Part shown: positions 16,668-26,120 of the stretch, piece by piece
Numbering within the stretch: position 1 is the stretch's first letter
Layout of the letters: each line of letters starts with the position of its first letter
Source of the DNA: Pelagibacterium halotolerans B2
GTDB taxonomy: Bacteria > Pseudomonadota > Alphaproteobacteria > Rhizobiales > Devosiaceae
Direction of reading: 5' to 3'
DNA: 64,000 nt
Assembly: GCF_000230555.1 (NCBI RefSeq)
Contig: NC_016078.1
Span: 1,240,001-1,304,000, forward strand
Program-made: the position numbers and the translations under genes
The notes under the pieces: generated by a model
Databases searched by the model: none
The model's input: only the letters and a program-made list of their open reading frames with translations
What the model was told of the DNA's origin: nothing

Positions 16668-16693
16668 ATTCGTCAAATCCCATGGCTGGCCAA

Positions 16694-16770
16694 TGGTCGG
16701 GGCAGCAAGATTCGAACTTGCGACCCCCGGTTCCCAAAACCGGTGCTCTACCAGGCTGAGCTATACCCCG
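16694..16770 (-). tRNA. tRNA-Pro (anticodon TGG)
   Basis: 77-base cloverleaf on the minus strand with encoded CCA. Acceptor CGGGGTA pairs with TGCCCCG, discriminator A; anticodon stem CCGGT/ACCGG with loop TTTGGGA giving TGG; T arm has GTTCGAATC. It lies directly upstream of the NDUFS4-like gene, same strand, and could share its transcript. Confidence 0.96.
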
Positions 16771-16879
16771 ACATGGCCATCGGTGTTGCGATACACATTC
16801 TTTTCTCACAGGGCAAGGCATGTTACCGGGTCTCGACCAAAACTGGGGTCAGGACCCTGAAGTCTTTGGCGACCCGCGA

Positions 16880-17704
16880 ATGCCCATGATTATGGAGATT
16901 GGGGGAAAAGTGCTGGCTCCTGAAACCTTTACCGCCCGGTGGTTCAAGGCCGTTATGGAACGCCACAGGCAGGCCAGGGTGCTTTTCTGGTGGCCGTTCT
17001 GGACCATCCTTGGCCTGCTCGCCCTCGCGGTCATGCTCGACGGTCCCGTCACCGAGGCATTGCGAGACTGGCCATCGGGCGAGCGGGCGTTTTTTCGCGT
17101 CATAACCGATCTGGGCAAATCGGACTGGCTGCTCATCCCGACTCTGATCGCGGGGCTCGTGTGTGCCGGGGCCTTGCAACTCCGGCTCTCCTATAGCTGG
17201 GCCTGGGCCGCGCGCGGCGTCGTTGCCATCTCTGCCTATATATTTGCCACCATTGCCATTTCGGGACTGGTGACGGTTTTTCTCAAGCGCATCGTCGGGC
17301 GCGCGCGGCCCATGTATCTCGAAGACCTTGGCGTGCTCCATTTTCAGCCGTTCGAATTGCTCGACTGGAGTTTCCACAGCTTTCCGTCCGGACACGCCAC
17401 CACGGCCGTCGCCTTTGCGCTCGTGCTGCGCACGCTGACCAACCGGCGATTCCACGGCTGGCTGATCGCATTCGGCTTTGCCATCGGTCTCAGCCGTATC
17501 GTTGTCGGCGATCACTATCTTTCCGATGTCATCGCCGGATCGTTTGTCGGCTTGGCGTCGGCGATTGTCGTCCGCGATTATTTCGTCACCCGACGCTGGG
17601 GCATGCGCATGCAAAACGGGCAGGTCGATTATCGCATGTTCGCGGCGTTCCGGCCGCTTATCCGTTGGCTGCGCCGCCGTCACATCCCGGCAGTCTTCAA
17701 ATAG
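16880..17704 (+). CDS. PAP2-family phosphatase (membrane)
   Basis: Inner-membrane phosphatidic acid phosphatase type 2, about 274 aa with roughly five to six membrane segments. The three catalytic signatures are present: KRIVGRARP (motif 1, K-x6-RP), SFPSGHATT (motif 2, PSGH) and SRIVVGDHYLSDV (motif 3, SR-x5-H). Such enzymes dephosphorylate lipid or undecaprenyl phosphates on the periplasmic face. The start is uncertain: in-frame ATGs lie at 16820, 16880, 16886, 16892 and 16955, none with a strong ribosome site. The 3' end overlaps the convergent lyase gene by 25 bases. Confidence 0.88.
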   Translation: MPMIMEIGGKVLAPETFTARWFKAVMERHRQARVLFWWPFWTILGLLALAVMLDGPVTEALRDWPSGERAFFRVITDLGKSDWLLIPTLIAGLVCAGALQLRLSYSWAWAARGVVAISAYIFATIAISGLVTVFLKRIVGRARPMYLEDLGVLHFQPFELLDWSFHSFPSGHATTAVAFALVLRTLTNRRFHGWLIAFGFAIGLSRIVVGDHYLSDVIAGSFVGLASAIVVRDYFVTRRWGMRMQNGQVDYRMFAAFRPLIRWLRRRHIPAVFK

Positions 17705-18870
17705 CGCGCAATCCCTTCGCCAAGGTCGGCCTTGAGGTCGTCGAGGCCCTCAAATCCCACATGGATGCGCATCAGATTGCCCGGCTTGTCCCAGGGCACG
17801 GCGGTGCGGATGCGCCTTGGGTCCGCGGGCAGGATAAGGCTCTCAAAGCCGCCCCATGAATAGCCCATGCCAAAGACGCGCATGGAATCGACCATGGCGG
17901 CAATCGCCGCGCGGGGTGCCGGGGGCAGGATGATCGAGAACAGGCATCCGGCCCCCGAAAAATCGCGCAAAAAGACGCCGTTGTCCGGGTGCGAGGGCAG
18001 GGCGGGATGGAGCACTTCGACGCCGTCCAAATCCTCCAGCCAATGGGCCAGCTCGAGCGCGCGGGATTGATGCTCTTTCATGCGCACCGCGAGGGTCCGC
18101 ATGCCTCTTGTGGCCAGATACGTGTCGTCGGGCGAGGCGATAAGGCCGAACGTCCTGTGTGTCTGGACCAACCGGTCCAGATAGGTGTCATTGGCCGAAA
18201 CCGTGCCCATCATGGCGTCCGAGTGCCCGACGAACATTTTCGTGGCCGAATGAATCACCATGTCCGCGCCGAGTGACAGCGGCTTGTAAAACAGAGGCGT
18301 GGCCCAGGAATTGTCGACGAGCACGGCAATGTCGCGCCCTGAAAGCGCTTCTGTGATGGCCGGCAGATCCTGAATTTCAAAGGTCAGCGAACCGGGACTT
18401 TCGATAAACACCGCCCGGGTGCGCTCGCTTGTCATCTCGGCGATCGCACTGCCGATTCTCGGATCGAAATAGCGGGTCGTGATTCCCATGCGCCTGAGCA
18501 CGCTGTCGGCAAATCTCCGGGTCGGCTCGTAAACGGAATCGGTGATGAGAACTTCATCGCCTACCGACAAACACGTAAGAAATGCCAAGGAAATTGCCGA
18601 AACGCCCGAGGGCGTGAGCACTGTACCCGCGGCCCCTTCCAGCTCGGTTATCATCGCCTGCAGCCCGTCGGTGAGTGGCGTCCCCTGGCGACCGTACCGG
18701 TATCTGATCGTCGCGTCGTCCAGTTCGGCCAACGTATCGAAAATGACCGTGCTCCCCCGGTAAGCGGGGGTGTTGACGAAACCGTGCTGCGCGCTCGGAT
18801 CGCGGCCGCCATGGGTAAGAAATGTCTCGGTACCCGATTGAAATACTGCGGTTTTTTCTGACTCTGACAT
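17680..18870 (-). CDS. metC: Cystathionine beta-lyase
   Basis: PLP-dependent lyase of the Cys/Met metabolism family, 396 aa, cytoplasmic; converts cystathionine to homocysteine, pyruvate and ammonia in methionine synthesis. Family signs: RYGRQGTPLTDGLQ near residue 60, LTPSGVSAI, the aspartate in VLVDNSWATPLFYKPL that binds the PLP ring, and the PLP lysine in HSATKMFVGHSD. The C-terminal SWGGFESLI and RIHVGFEGLDDLKADL fit the beta-lyase branch rather than gamma-synthases. The start ATG 18870 lies in a 244-base gap shared with the divergent aap operon. Other family activities cannot be excluded. Confidence 0.9.
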   Translation of the reverse strand: MSESEKTAVFQSGTETFLTHGGRDPSAQHGFVNTPAYRGSTVIFDTLAELDDATIRYRYGRQGTPLTDGLQAMITELEGAAGTVLTPSGVSAISLAFLTCLSVGDEVLITDSVYEPTRRFADSVLRRMGITTRYFDPRIGSAIAEMTSERTRAVFIESPGSLTFEIQDLPAITEALSGRDIAVLVDNSWATPLFYKPLSLGADMVIHSATKMFVGHSDAMMGTVSANDTYLDRLVQTHRTFGLIASPDDTYLATRGMRTLAVRMKEHQSRALELAHWLEDLDGVEVLHPALPSHPDNGVFLRDFSGAGCLFSIILPPAPRAAIAAMVDSMRVFGMGYSWGGFESLILPADPRRIRTAVPWDKPGNLMRIHVGFEGLDDLKADLGEGIARYLKTAGM

Positions 18871-19114
18871 GTTACTCCGGCCGATCTGACTTGCAAAAGG
18901 TCAGTAATATTGCTGCTAATTTAGGCGTGCACTCACAAGTGACTATTTTCGTATCGCTTTTGCCCTTGACGCAAACAGTAAAACTGCGCTTCGATGCTGA
19001 CCAGCAATGCGCTCGATGGCAATAGGGCGCTGCTTCCCGCCCACAGGTGGGAGAAAAGGAGCGGACGAATTCGTACCAGCTCTGCAAAAAGGGTTAGGAA
19101 ACAAAGGCAAAACC

Positions 19115-20137
19115 ATGAAAAAACAATTTTTTAGTGTCGCTGTTGCAACGTCCGTGCTGATGGCCGGAACGTCTGTGGCACAGGCCGATCTGCTCGATGA
19201 TGTCATGGAGCGTGGCTACGTGCAGTGCGGCGTCACCGAAGGACTTCCCGGTTTCTCGAGCCCGGACGACAACAACAACTGGACCGGTCTGGAAGTCGAT
19301 TACTGCCGCGCAATGGCCGCGGCGATCTTTGATGATCCCGAAGCTGTCCGCTACACGCCGCTGACCACCGCCGTGCGCTTTGAAAGCCTTTCGAGCGGCA
19401 ACATCGACGTGCTTTCGCGCACCACGACCTGGACCATGAGCCGTGACACCGACCTGGGCATCTCCTTTGTCGGCGTGACCTTCTATGACGGCCAGGGCTT
19501 CATCGTGCGCGAGGATCTCGGGGTCAGTTCCGTGCTCGATCTCGATGGCGCCGCCGTCTGCATTCAGTCCGGCACCACCACCGAACTCAACGCCACCGAC
19601 TTTTTCGCCTCCAACGGCATGGATGCGTCGAACTTCCTGACATTCGCCTCGCGTCCGGAAACCGTTCAGGCCTATACCGAGGGCCGGTGCGATACCTACA
19701 CCACCGACGCTTCGGGCATTGCCGGTGACCGCACCCGTTTCGACGTGCCGTCCGACCACGTGATCCTGCCCGAAATCATTTCGAAAGAGCCGCTTGGCCC
19801 GTCGGTGCGCGCCGGTGACACCCGTTGGTTCAACGTTGCCCGCTGGGTTCTCAATGCCTGGATCGGCGCCGAGGAACTGGGCGTGACCTCCGAGAACGTC
19901 GACGACATGCTCGGTTCGGAAAACCCCGAAATCCGCCGCCTGCTGGGCGTTGAAGGTGACTTCGGTACCCCCATCGGCCTGTCGCCGGATTGGGCCTACC
20001 GCATCGTCAGCCACGTGGGCAATTACGGCGAATCGTTTGAAGCCAATGTCGGCCCCGACACTCCGCTTGGCCTCGAACGCGGGCTGAATGCCCTGTGGAC
20101 CGATGGTGGCATCCACTACCCGATGCCGATCCGCTAA
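19115..20137 (+). CDS. aapJ: General L-amino-acid ABC transporter binding protein (AapJ-like)
   Basis: Periplasmic receptor of a type 3 amino-acid ABC importer, 340 aa. ATG 19115 starts a Sec signal peptide (MKKQFFSVAVATSVLMAG, cleavage near AQA-DLL); an AAAGG stretch is upstream. The mature protein shows the AapJ pattern: YVQCGVTEGLPGFSSPD, the SRTTTWTMSRDT stretch and a C-terminal LSPDWAYRIVSHVGNYGE. The permeases and ATPase follow, giving an aapJQMP order as in rhizobia, where the system takes up many L-amino acids. The 244-base gap upstream (18871-19114) contains TTGACG at 18966-18971, a possible -35, but no convincing -10. Confidence 0.93.
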   Translation: MKKQFFSVAVATSVLMAGTSVAQADLLDDVMERGYVQCGVTEGLPGFSSPDDNNNWTGLEVDYCRAMAAAIFDDPEAVRYTPLTTAVRFESLSSGNIDVLSRTTTWTMSRDTDLGISFVGVTFYDGQGFIVREDLGVSSVLDLDGAAVCIQSGTTTELNATDFFASNGMDASNFLTFASRPETVQAYTEGRCDTYTTDASGIAGDRTRFDVPSDHVILPEIISKEPLGPSVRAGDTRWFNVARWVLNAWIGAEELGVTSENVDDMLGSENPEIRRLLGVEGDFGTPIGLSPDWAYRIVSHVGNYGESFEANVGPDTPLGLERGLNALWTDGGIHYPMPIR

Positions 20138-20256
20138 TCGGTCGCGGATTTGATAGGCGACCTGACGCGGCGTGATCCGCGCCAGGTCGTACCCATACTC
20201 ACCGGAGCTCTCGGGCCGCCGGCGGGTTCACTCAGGCAAACAGATCTGAGGTTCAT

Positions 20257-21441
20257 ATGGCTGTCGGGGTTTCAGGGCGACGCGAGCCATCGTCGTCGAT
20301 ATTCAACGATCCAAAATTTCGCGGGCTCGCCTATCAGGTGCTGTTGCTCATCGGGGTGCTTGGCATCTTCTGGTGGCTGGCCAACAACGCTGCCACCAAC
20401 CTGGCCCGCCAGAACAAGGCGACGGGCTTTGGGTTTCTCAACGAGGCGGCCGGATTTGAAATCGCCTTCACCCTTCTGCCTTTTTCGCGGGCATCGAGTT
20501 ATTTCGATGTCTTCCTGATCGGCATCACCAACACCTTGCTGGTGGCCGTTGTCGGTATCGTTCTTGCGACCGTTTTGGGCTTTGCCATGGGCATAGCGCG
20601 GCTTTCGGGCAATTTCCTCATCCGGACCGGCGCTGCGATCTATGTCGAGATCGTGCGCAACACGCCGCTCCTGCTGCAATTGTTCTTCTGGTATTTTCTC
20701 AGCCTCAACGCGCTCCCCGCCGTCAGGCAGAGCTATGCGCTCGGCGGCTTCGTGCTCAACCAGCGTGGGTTCTCGTTTCCCGTGGCAGTCGTCGATGACC
20801 GCTTCTTCTGGGTGGCCGCTGTCGGGATCCTCGCCATAATCGCCTCCTTCGTATGGCGCCGCCGCGCCCTGGCCCTGACCGAAAAGACCGGCAAGCGCCA
20901 TCCCATATGGCTGCCGATTCTGGGGATTGTCTTCATTCCCACAATCGTCGCCTTTTTTGTCAGCGGCACGCAGGTGAGTTTCGATTCCCCGGAACTCCAG
21001 GGCTTCAACTATCGCGGCGGCTTCACCGCGCCGCCCGAGCTGACCGCGCTGGTCGTCGGGCTGGTGATCTACACCGCCGCATTCATCGCCGAAATCGTTC
21101 GGGCCGGCATCCAGTCGGTGAACTACGGCCAGACCGAAGCTGCCGAAGCGTTGGGGCTCAGGGAATCCGACAGGCTGCGGCTGGTCATCGTCCCCCAGGC
21201 CATGCGGGTCATTGTTCCGCCGCTGACCAGTCAATATCTGAACCTGACCAAGAACTCGTCGCTGGGGGCCGCTATCGGCTTTCCCGAACTGGTTGCGGTC
21301 TTTGCCGGCACCTCGCTCAACCAGAGCGGCCGCGCAATCGAGATCATCGGTTTGACCATGCTGGTCTATCTGACCATCTCGCTGCTCACCTCGATCTTCA
21401 TGAACTGGTACAATGCGCGTGTCGCGCTTGTGCAGCGATAG
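20257..21441 (+). CDS. aapQ: Amino-acid ABC transporter permease AapQ
   Basis: Inner-membrane permease of the general amino-acid transporter, 394 aa, with about eight hydrophobic segments. The long insert between the first segments and the conserved C-terminal half is typical of AapQ/AapM and absent from shorter HisQ-type permeases. The EAA loop reads TEAAEALGLRESDRLRLVIV followed by PQAMRVIVPP. GAGGTTC lies upstream of the ATG. It pairs with AapM in the membrane. The gene is 119 bases after aapJ. Confidence 0.93.
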   Translation: MAVGVSGRREPSSSIFNDPKFRGLAYQVLLLIGVLGIFWWLANNAATNLARQNKATGFGFLNEAAGFEIAFTLLPFSRASSYFDVFLIGITNTLLVAVVGIVLATVLGFAMGIARLSGNFLIRTGAAIYVEIVRNTPLLLQLFFWYFLSLNALPAVRQSYALGGFVLNQRGFSFPVAVVDDRFFWVAAVGILAIIASFVWRRRALALTEKTGKRHPIWLPILGIVFIPTIVAFFVSGTQVSFDSPELQGFNYRGGFTAPPELTALVVGLVIYTAAFIAEIVRAGIQSVNYGQTEAAEALGLRESDRLRLVIVPQAMRVIVPPLTSQYLNLTKNSSLGAAIGFPELVAVFAGTSLNQSGRAIEIIGLTMLVYLTISLLTSIFMNWYNARVALVQR

Positions 21442-21453
21442 GGGATGCGGACC

Positions 21454-22587
21454 ATGAGTGACGCTCTTTTCGTTCGCGACCACATACAGGATGCGCTTCC
21501 GCCTCCGAACCGGACAAGCGGCGTGGTGCTGTGGGCGAGGACCAATCTGTTCTCGTCGCTGCCCAACACGCTCGTCACGGTGCTGGCCGTCCTGTTTCTC
21601 GCGTGGATCATTCCACCGCTCTACAATTTCTTCATCGGCAATGCCGTGTTCAGCGATCCCGAAGGCATCCGGGGCGAAGCCTGCCGGTTTGAAGGGGTGG
21701 GCGCGTGCTGGATCATGATCCAGGGCCGTATCCGGACCATCATCTACGGCTTTTATCCAAGCTCTGAAATCTGGCGCATCAACCTCATGTTCGCGATCGC
21801 GATCGTGCTGCTGATCCCGCTCCTGGTCCCAAGGGCGCCCTTCACGCGCACGGCCGCGGTCCTCTTTTTCCTTGTGTTCCCCGTGGTTGCCTTCATCCTG
21901 ATGGCCGGCGGCATCTTCGGGCTCCGGCCGGTGCCGACAGGTCAGTGGGGCGGGCTGACCCTCACCCTGATCATCTCGGTGATCGGCATCACCGTTTCCA
22001 TGCCGCTCGGCATCCTTTTGGCGCTGGGCCGGCAGTCGAACCTGCCGATCATCAAATGGGTTTGCGTCGGCTTTATCGAGCTCTGGCGCGCCGTGCCTCT
22101 CATCACGGTGCTGTTCATGGCGGCGGTGATGTTCCCGCTGTTCATGCCCCAGGGGGTGACACCCGACACGCTGCTGCGCGCCATCATCGGCATCTGCCTG
22201 TTCGAATCCGCCTACATGGCCGAGGTCGTGCGTGGCGGCCTGCAGGCCATGCCACGGGGCCAGTACGAGGCGTCTTCCGCATTGGGCCTGAACAAGCCCA
22301 AGACGCTGGGTCTGATTATTCTCCCCCAGGCGCTCAAGCACGTGATCCCGGGGATCGTCAACACCTTCATCGCGCTGTTCAAGGACACGTCTCTGGTGAC
22401 CATCATCGGGTTGTTCGAACTGCTCAATACCGTTCGCAGCGCGGCCCGCGATGTGAACTGGTCGTCTCCGACCAGCGACATCACCGGCTATATCTTTGCC
22501 GGTTTCGTATTCTGGATTTTCTGCTTCGGCATGTCCCGATACTCCATCTACATGGAAAATCGGCTGCACACCGGGCACAAGAGGTAA
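21454..22587 (+). CDS. aapM: Amino-acid ABC transporter permease AapM
   Basis: Second permease of the transporter, 377 aa from ATG 21454, which has AGGGGA about 9 bases upstream; an in-frame ATG at 21445 lies inside that ribosome site. It has a long N-terminal periplasmic region with two cysteines, then the transport core with the EAA loop (EASSALGLNKPKTLGLIILP) and QALKHVIPG. It begins 12 bases after aapQ and ends 6 bases before the ATPase gene. Confidence 0.93.
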   Translation: MSDALFVRDHIQDALPPPNRTSGVVLWARTNLFSSLPNTLVTVLAVLFLAWIIPPLYNFFIGNAVFSDPEGIRGEACRFEGVGACWIMIQGRIRTIIYGFYPSSEIWRINLMFAIAIVLLIPLLVPRAPFTRTAAVLFFLVFPVVAFILMAGGIFGLRPVPTGQWGGLTLTLIISVIGITVSMPLGILLALGRQSNLPIIKWVCVGFIELWRAVPLITVLFMAAVMFPLFMPQGVTPDTLLRAIIGICLFESAYMAEVVRGGLQAMPRGQYEASSALGLNKPKTLGLIILPQALKHVIPGIVNTFIALFKDTSLVTIIGLFELLNTVRSAARDVNWSSPTSDITGYIFAGFVFWIFCFGMSRYSIYMENRLHTGHKR

Positions 22588-22593
22588 CCCGAC

Positions 22594-23388
22594 ATGACTC
22601 TTGATATGGACATCGCACCGCAGGCCGACCGTTCGAAAATGACGGTCTCGGAGACCGAAATCGCCATCGATATCCGCAAGATGAACAAGTGGTATGGCGA
22701 TTTCCACGTTCTTCGCGACATCGATCTCAAGGTCATGCAGGGCGAAAGGATCGTGATCGCCGGCCCCTCCGGGTCGGGCAAATCCACCCTCATCCGCTGC
22801 ATCAATCGGCTTGAGGAGCACCAGCAGGGCGATATCATCGTCGATGGCATTGAACTCACCAATGACCTCAAGCGCATCGACGAGGTGCGGCGCGAGGTCG
22901 GGATGGTCTTCCAGCATTTCAACCTCTTCCCGCACCTCACGGTGCTTCAGAACCTCACGCTCGCCCCGATCTGGGTCCGCGGAACGCCCAAGGCCGAGGC
23001 CGAGGAAACGGCCATGAAATACCTCGAGCGCGTCAAGATTCCCGAGCAGGCCAACAAGTTCCCCGGGCAGCTTTCGGGCGGCCAGCAGCAGCGCGTCGCC
23101 ATTGCCCGCTCGCTGTGCATGAACCCCAAGATCATGCTGTTCGACGAGCCGACCTCGGCGCTCGATCCGGAAATGATCAAGGAAGTGCTCGACGTCATGG
23201 TCCAGCTCGCCCAGGACGGCATGACCATGATCTGCGTTACCCACGAAATGGGTTTCGCGCGCCAGGTCGCCAACCGCGTGATCTTCATGGACCAGGGCCA
23301 GATCATCGAGCAGAACGAGCCCGAAGCGTTCTTCTCGAACCCGCAACATGAACGCACCCAGCTCTTCCTGAGCCAGATATTGCATTGA
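22594..23388 (+). CDS. aapP: Amino-acid ABC transporter ATP-binding protein AapP
   Basis: ATPase of the amino-acid importer, 264 aa, the normal length for HisP/GlnQ/AapP. Walker [10 protein letters not shown] is near residue 56, followed by the Q-loop [19 protein letters not shown], signature [15 protein letters not shown], Walker [14 protein letters not shown] and switch [22 protein letters not shown] lies 7 bases upstream. It ends the core transporter; a second binding protein follows after 121 bases. Confidence 0.96.
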   Translation: MTLDMDIAPQADRSKMTVSETEIAIDIRKMNKWYGDFHVLRDIDLKVMQGERIVIAGPSGSGKSTLIRCINRLEEHQQGDIIVDGIELTNDLKRIDEVRREVGMVFQHFNLFPHLTVLQNLTLAPIWVRGTPKAEAEETAMKYLERVKIPEQANKFPGQLSGGQQQRVAIARSLCMNPKIMLFDEPTSALDPEMIKEVLDVMVQLAQDGMTMICVTHEMGFARQVANRVIFMDQGQIIEQNEPEAFFSNPQHERTQLFLSQILH

Positions 23389-23509
23389 TATCGGTCCTCT
23401 TCGGAGGCTGGGCGGCCAGGGGGGCACCCTTGGCCGTGGAAATTGAAACGTGCGGAGCAATCGAATTGTCGGGGGAAACGCCGCGCGCGCCTTGACCCGC
23501 CATGGCCCC

Positions 23510-24637
23510 ATGCCAATATTGCCCACCAATTCCACAGGAGCGGGTCCGCCTGCATCGAACTTGCATAGTTTTTCGCGGCTTTTGCGGATTTCCGCCAGCG
23601 CGGCCCTGGTGGGGGCGCTGTTGTTGAGCGCTCCGGGCGCCACTTCCGCGCAGGAGTCCGAGCTGGTAGCCAGCGAGCCATTCACCATATCGATGCTCGA
23701 AACGGTTCGCGCGCGCGGCTATGTCATCTGCGCCGCAACCAATCCGTTGCCGGGCTTTGCGCAAGTCAGCCCCGAAGGGCTGTGGTCGGGCTTTGATATC
23801 GACATGTGCCGCGCCGTGGCGGCTGCTGTTTTCGGCGACCCCTCGCGTGTTGAATTTCGCCCGCTCTCCGGGCAGAGCCGCTTTGCTCATCTGGCGATGG
23901 GCGAAGTGGACCTCGTCGTCAGGAACGCGCCCTGGACGATGTCGCGCGATACGCTCTATGGCGCCACCTATGTCGCGACCTCGTTTTACGATGGCCAGGC
24001 CTTCATGGTTCCCGATCGCCTTGGCGTGGTTTCGGCCTACGAGCTCGAAGATGTGACCATCTGCGTGGCCGCCAATTCAGAGGCCGCCCAGCGGCTTGAT
24101 GAATTTTTCTTTTCCAACCAGCTCACCTATGACGAGCTGTTCTATGAAGATCGCGACGACCTCGCGGTCGCCTACAGGGCAGGCGAATGCGATGCGATAA
24201 CCGGTTCGGCCAGTTGGCTGCAGGCCATCCGCCGCACAATGCCCGAACCCGGCGCCAATGCCATCCTGCCCGAGCGCTTGAGCAAGGAAGCGTACGGACC
24301 GGTGGTGCGCAGCGATGACGCCCAGTGGGCGGCAATTGTCCGCCGCACCCTCCATGCGCTGGTCAACGCCGAAGAATACGGGGTCACGTCAGTCAATATC
24401 GAATCCATGATGGCGGCGCGCACGCCCGCCATCAGGCGCCTGCTCGGAATCGAAGAGGACGTCGGCGAGGATATCGGCTTGCGGGCCACCTGGATGCGCG
24501 ACGTGATCGCCAGCGTCGGCAATTACGGCGAGATCTATGCCCGGCATTTCGGAGCCGCAGATGGCGAGCAACTGCTGCGGGGACAGAACGCATTGTGGCT
24601 CAATGGCGGGCTCATGTACGCGCCGCCGGTTTACTGA
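23510..24637 (+). CDS. Second amino-acid ABC transporter binding protein (AapJ paralogue)
   Basis: Periplasmic type 3 amino-acid binding protein, about 375 aa, clearly related to AapJ at 19115: both share the GYV-C start of the mature domain, the WTMSRDT stretch, FYDGQ(A/G)F and the closing GNYGE, but the rest has diverged. A long N-terminus precedes the hydrophobic signal core (SASAALVGALLLSAPGATSA). The start is uncertain (ATG 23510 or GTG 23450, neither with a good ribosome site). It likely feeds other amino acids to the same AapQMP core; this is inference from position. Confidence 0.85.
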   Translation: MPILPTNSTGAGPPASNLHSFSRLLRISASAALVGALLLSAPGATSAQESELVASEPFTISMLETVRARGYVICAATNPLPGFAQVSPEGLWSGFDIDMCRAVAAAVFGDPSRVEFRPLSGQSRFAHLAMGEVDLVVRNAPWTMSRDTLYGATYVATSFYDGQAFMVPDRLGVVSAYELEDVTICVAANSEAAQRLDEFFFSNQLTYDELFYEDRDDLAVAYRAGECDAITGSASWLQAIRRTMPEPGANAILPERLSKEAYGPVVRSDDAQWAAIVRRTLHALVNAEEYGVTSVNIESMMAARTPAIRRLLGIEEDVGEDIGLRATWMRDVIASVGNYGEIYARHFGAADGEQLLRGQNALWLNGGLMYAPPVY

Positions 24638-24666
24638 TCGGGTTGCCGCCTACCCGCGATTCCACG

Positions 24667-26106
24667 TCAAAGGATCGGAGAAAACAGTCTCGCCCCCTGG
24701 CAGAGCAGGCGGAACGGATAGCTGCGCCGTTTCAGATTGTGCTCTGTGGTGAGGTAGGAGGCTTGGAAATCGGTGTCGAGCATGGCCGCGACATTGGCGA
24801 TCATGTCACTGTTTGTGAACCACAGCGTCGCCTCGAAATTGATGTTGAACGAGCGATAGTCGAAATTGACAGTCCCGACCCCTGCAATCTGGTCGTCGCA
24901 CAGGATGACCTTCTGGTGCAGAAACCCCTGTTCGTAGCGATGCACCTTGATCCCGTGCGCCACCATCTGGTCGGCATGGGCATAGCTGGCCAGCCAGACG
25001 ATCAGGTGGTCGGGCTTGCGTGGCAGCAGGATGCGAACATCCACGCCGCGCAGCGATGCGGCATAGAGTGCCGTCTGGATTTCGATTCCGGGCACGAAAT
25101 AGGGGCTGACGATCCACAGCCGCTCCCGCGCTCGTGAGATCACCTCGGTAAAGGCAATAGCACAATCCTCGAGCTTGTCCGCCGGACCCGTTGGCATGAC
25201 GAGGATCGGCTGGTTGCCTGGCGTGGGAATGGTGTCGGGATAGCGCGCCGGCAACTCCTCGCCGGTTGCCCAGTGCCAGTCCTCGCGAAACATCAGCGCG
25301 CAGGCAAGCGCCGCGGGACCCGCAACATGCACATGCGTATCGCGCCACCGTCCGAGCTTGGGGTCCTTGCCCAGATATTCGTCGCCCACATTGTGGCCGC
25401 CGACCCAGGATTCCACCCCATCGACCACCACGTTCTTGCGGTGATTGCGGTAGTTGATGCGCGTGAGCCCATAGAGCCGCAGAAATGGATGGCGGTGATT
25501 GAACCCCACGATTTTGACGCCGTGATCGGTGAGCCGCTTCTTGTAGCTGCGGGGCAGGGCATGGCTGCCCGCATCGTCGTAGAGCACATAGACCTGGACC
25601 CCCGCATCGGCCCGCTCGATCAGGGCATCGGCAAAGCGGCGGCCCAGCCCGTCATCGCGAATGATGTAGAATTGGACGAGCACATAGTCCTTCGCCCGCG
25701 AAATGCCGTCGATGATCGAGGCAAACGTGTCCTCGCCATCGATCAGCAGAGAGGCGGAATTGCCATAGAGGAACGGAAGCTCCGCCACCCGGCGCAGCAC
25801 CGGCCAGCCGTCGCTGGTTTCCTTGTCGACGATCCGCAGGTCTTCCGAGCGGGCAAGGCGCCAGCTCCGTCCGGAATGAATCTGGGATTCCGCATAGTCG
25901 TCGAACAGTTTCCAGCCGAACAGCAGATAGATGATCGTTGTCGGAAAGGGGAGGATCAGCAGGGACAACAGCCACGCGATGGTGCCCTGCGAGGTGCGCG
26001 AATTCATGATCTCGCGCACCGCACAGACGATCGCCAGCACATAATTGGCCAGATAGATCGTGGCCAGAAAGCTGAAATTGTCCGCTATTGCCCTGACCAG
26101 ATCCAC
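24667..26106 (-). CDS. cls: Cardiolipin synthase (phospholipase D family)
   Basis: Membrane-bound enzyme that joins two phosphatidylglycerols into cardiolipin, 479 aa, the usual length. Two N-terminal membrane segments (LATIYLANYVLAIVCAV and IAWLLSLLILPFPTTIIYLL) are followed by two HKD catalytic motifs: HRKNVVVDG near residue 220 and HQKVILCDD near residue 398. The start lies 14 bases after the cysK stop on the same strand, so cysK and cls may be co-transcribed. It faces the aap cluster tail to tail with 29 bases between stops. Confidence 0.93.
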   Translation of the reverse strand: MDLVRAIADNFSFLATIYLANYVLAIVCAVREIMNSRTSQGTIAWLLSLLILPFPTTIIYLLFGWKLFDDYAESQIHSGRSWRLARSEDLRIVDKETSDGWPVLRRVAELPFLYGNSASLLIDGEDTFASIIDGISRAKDYVLVQFYIIRDDGLGRRFADALIERADAGVQVYVLYDDAGSHALPRSYKKRLTDHGVKIVGFNHRHPFLRLYGLTRINYRNHRKNVVVDGVESWVGGHNVGDEYLGKDPKLGRWRDTHVHVAGPAALACALMFREDWHWATGEELPARYPDTIPTPGNQPILVMPTGPADKLEDCAIAFTEVISRARERLWIVSPYFVPGIEIQTALYAASLRGVDVRILLPRKPDHLIVWLASYAHADQMVAHGIKVHRYEQGFLHQKVILCDDQIAGVGTVNFDYRSFNINFEATLWFTNSDMIANVAAMLDTDFQASYLTTEHNLKRRSYPFRLLCQGARLFSPIL

Positions 26107-26120
26107 GGTGCCGACTTTGC

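Noticed and set aside
18871..18960. SAM riboswitch before metC
   Set aside because: I could not see the conserved pseudoknot sequences of SAM-I or SAM-II in the leader.
20272..23688. Open frame of 1138 codons on the minus strand
   Set aside because: It runs opposite aapQ, aapM and aapP, which have full family signatures; its translation is rich in D, H, R and Q as expected from the antisense of GC-rich genes.
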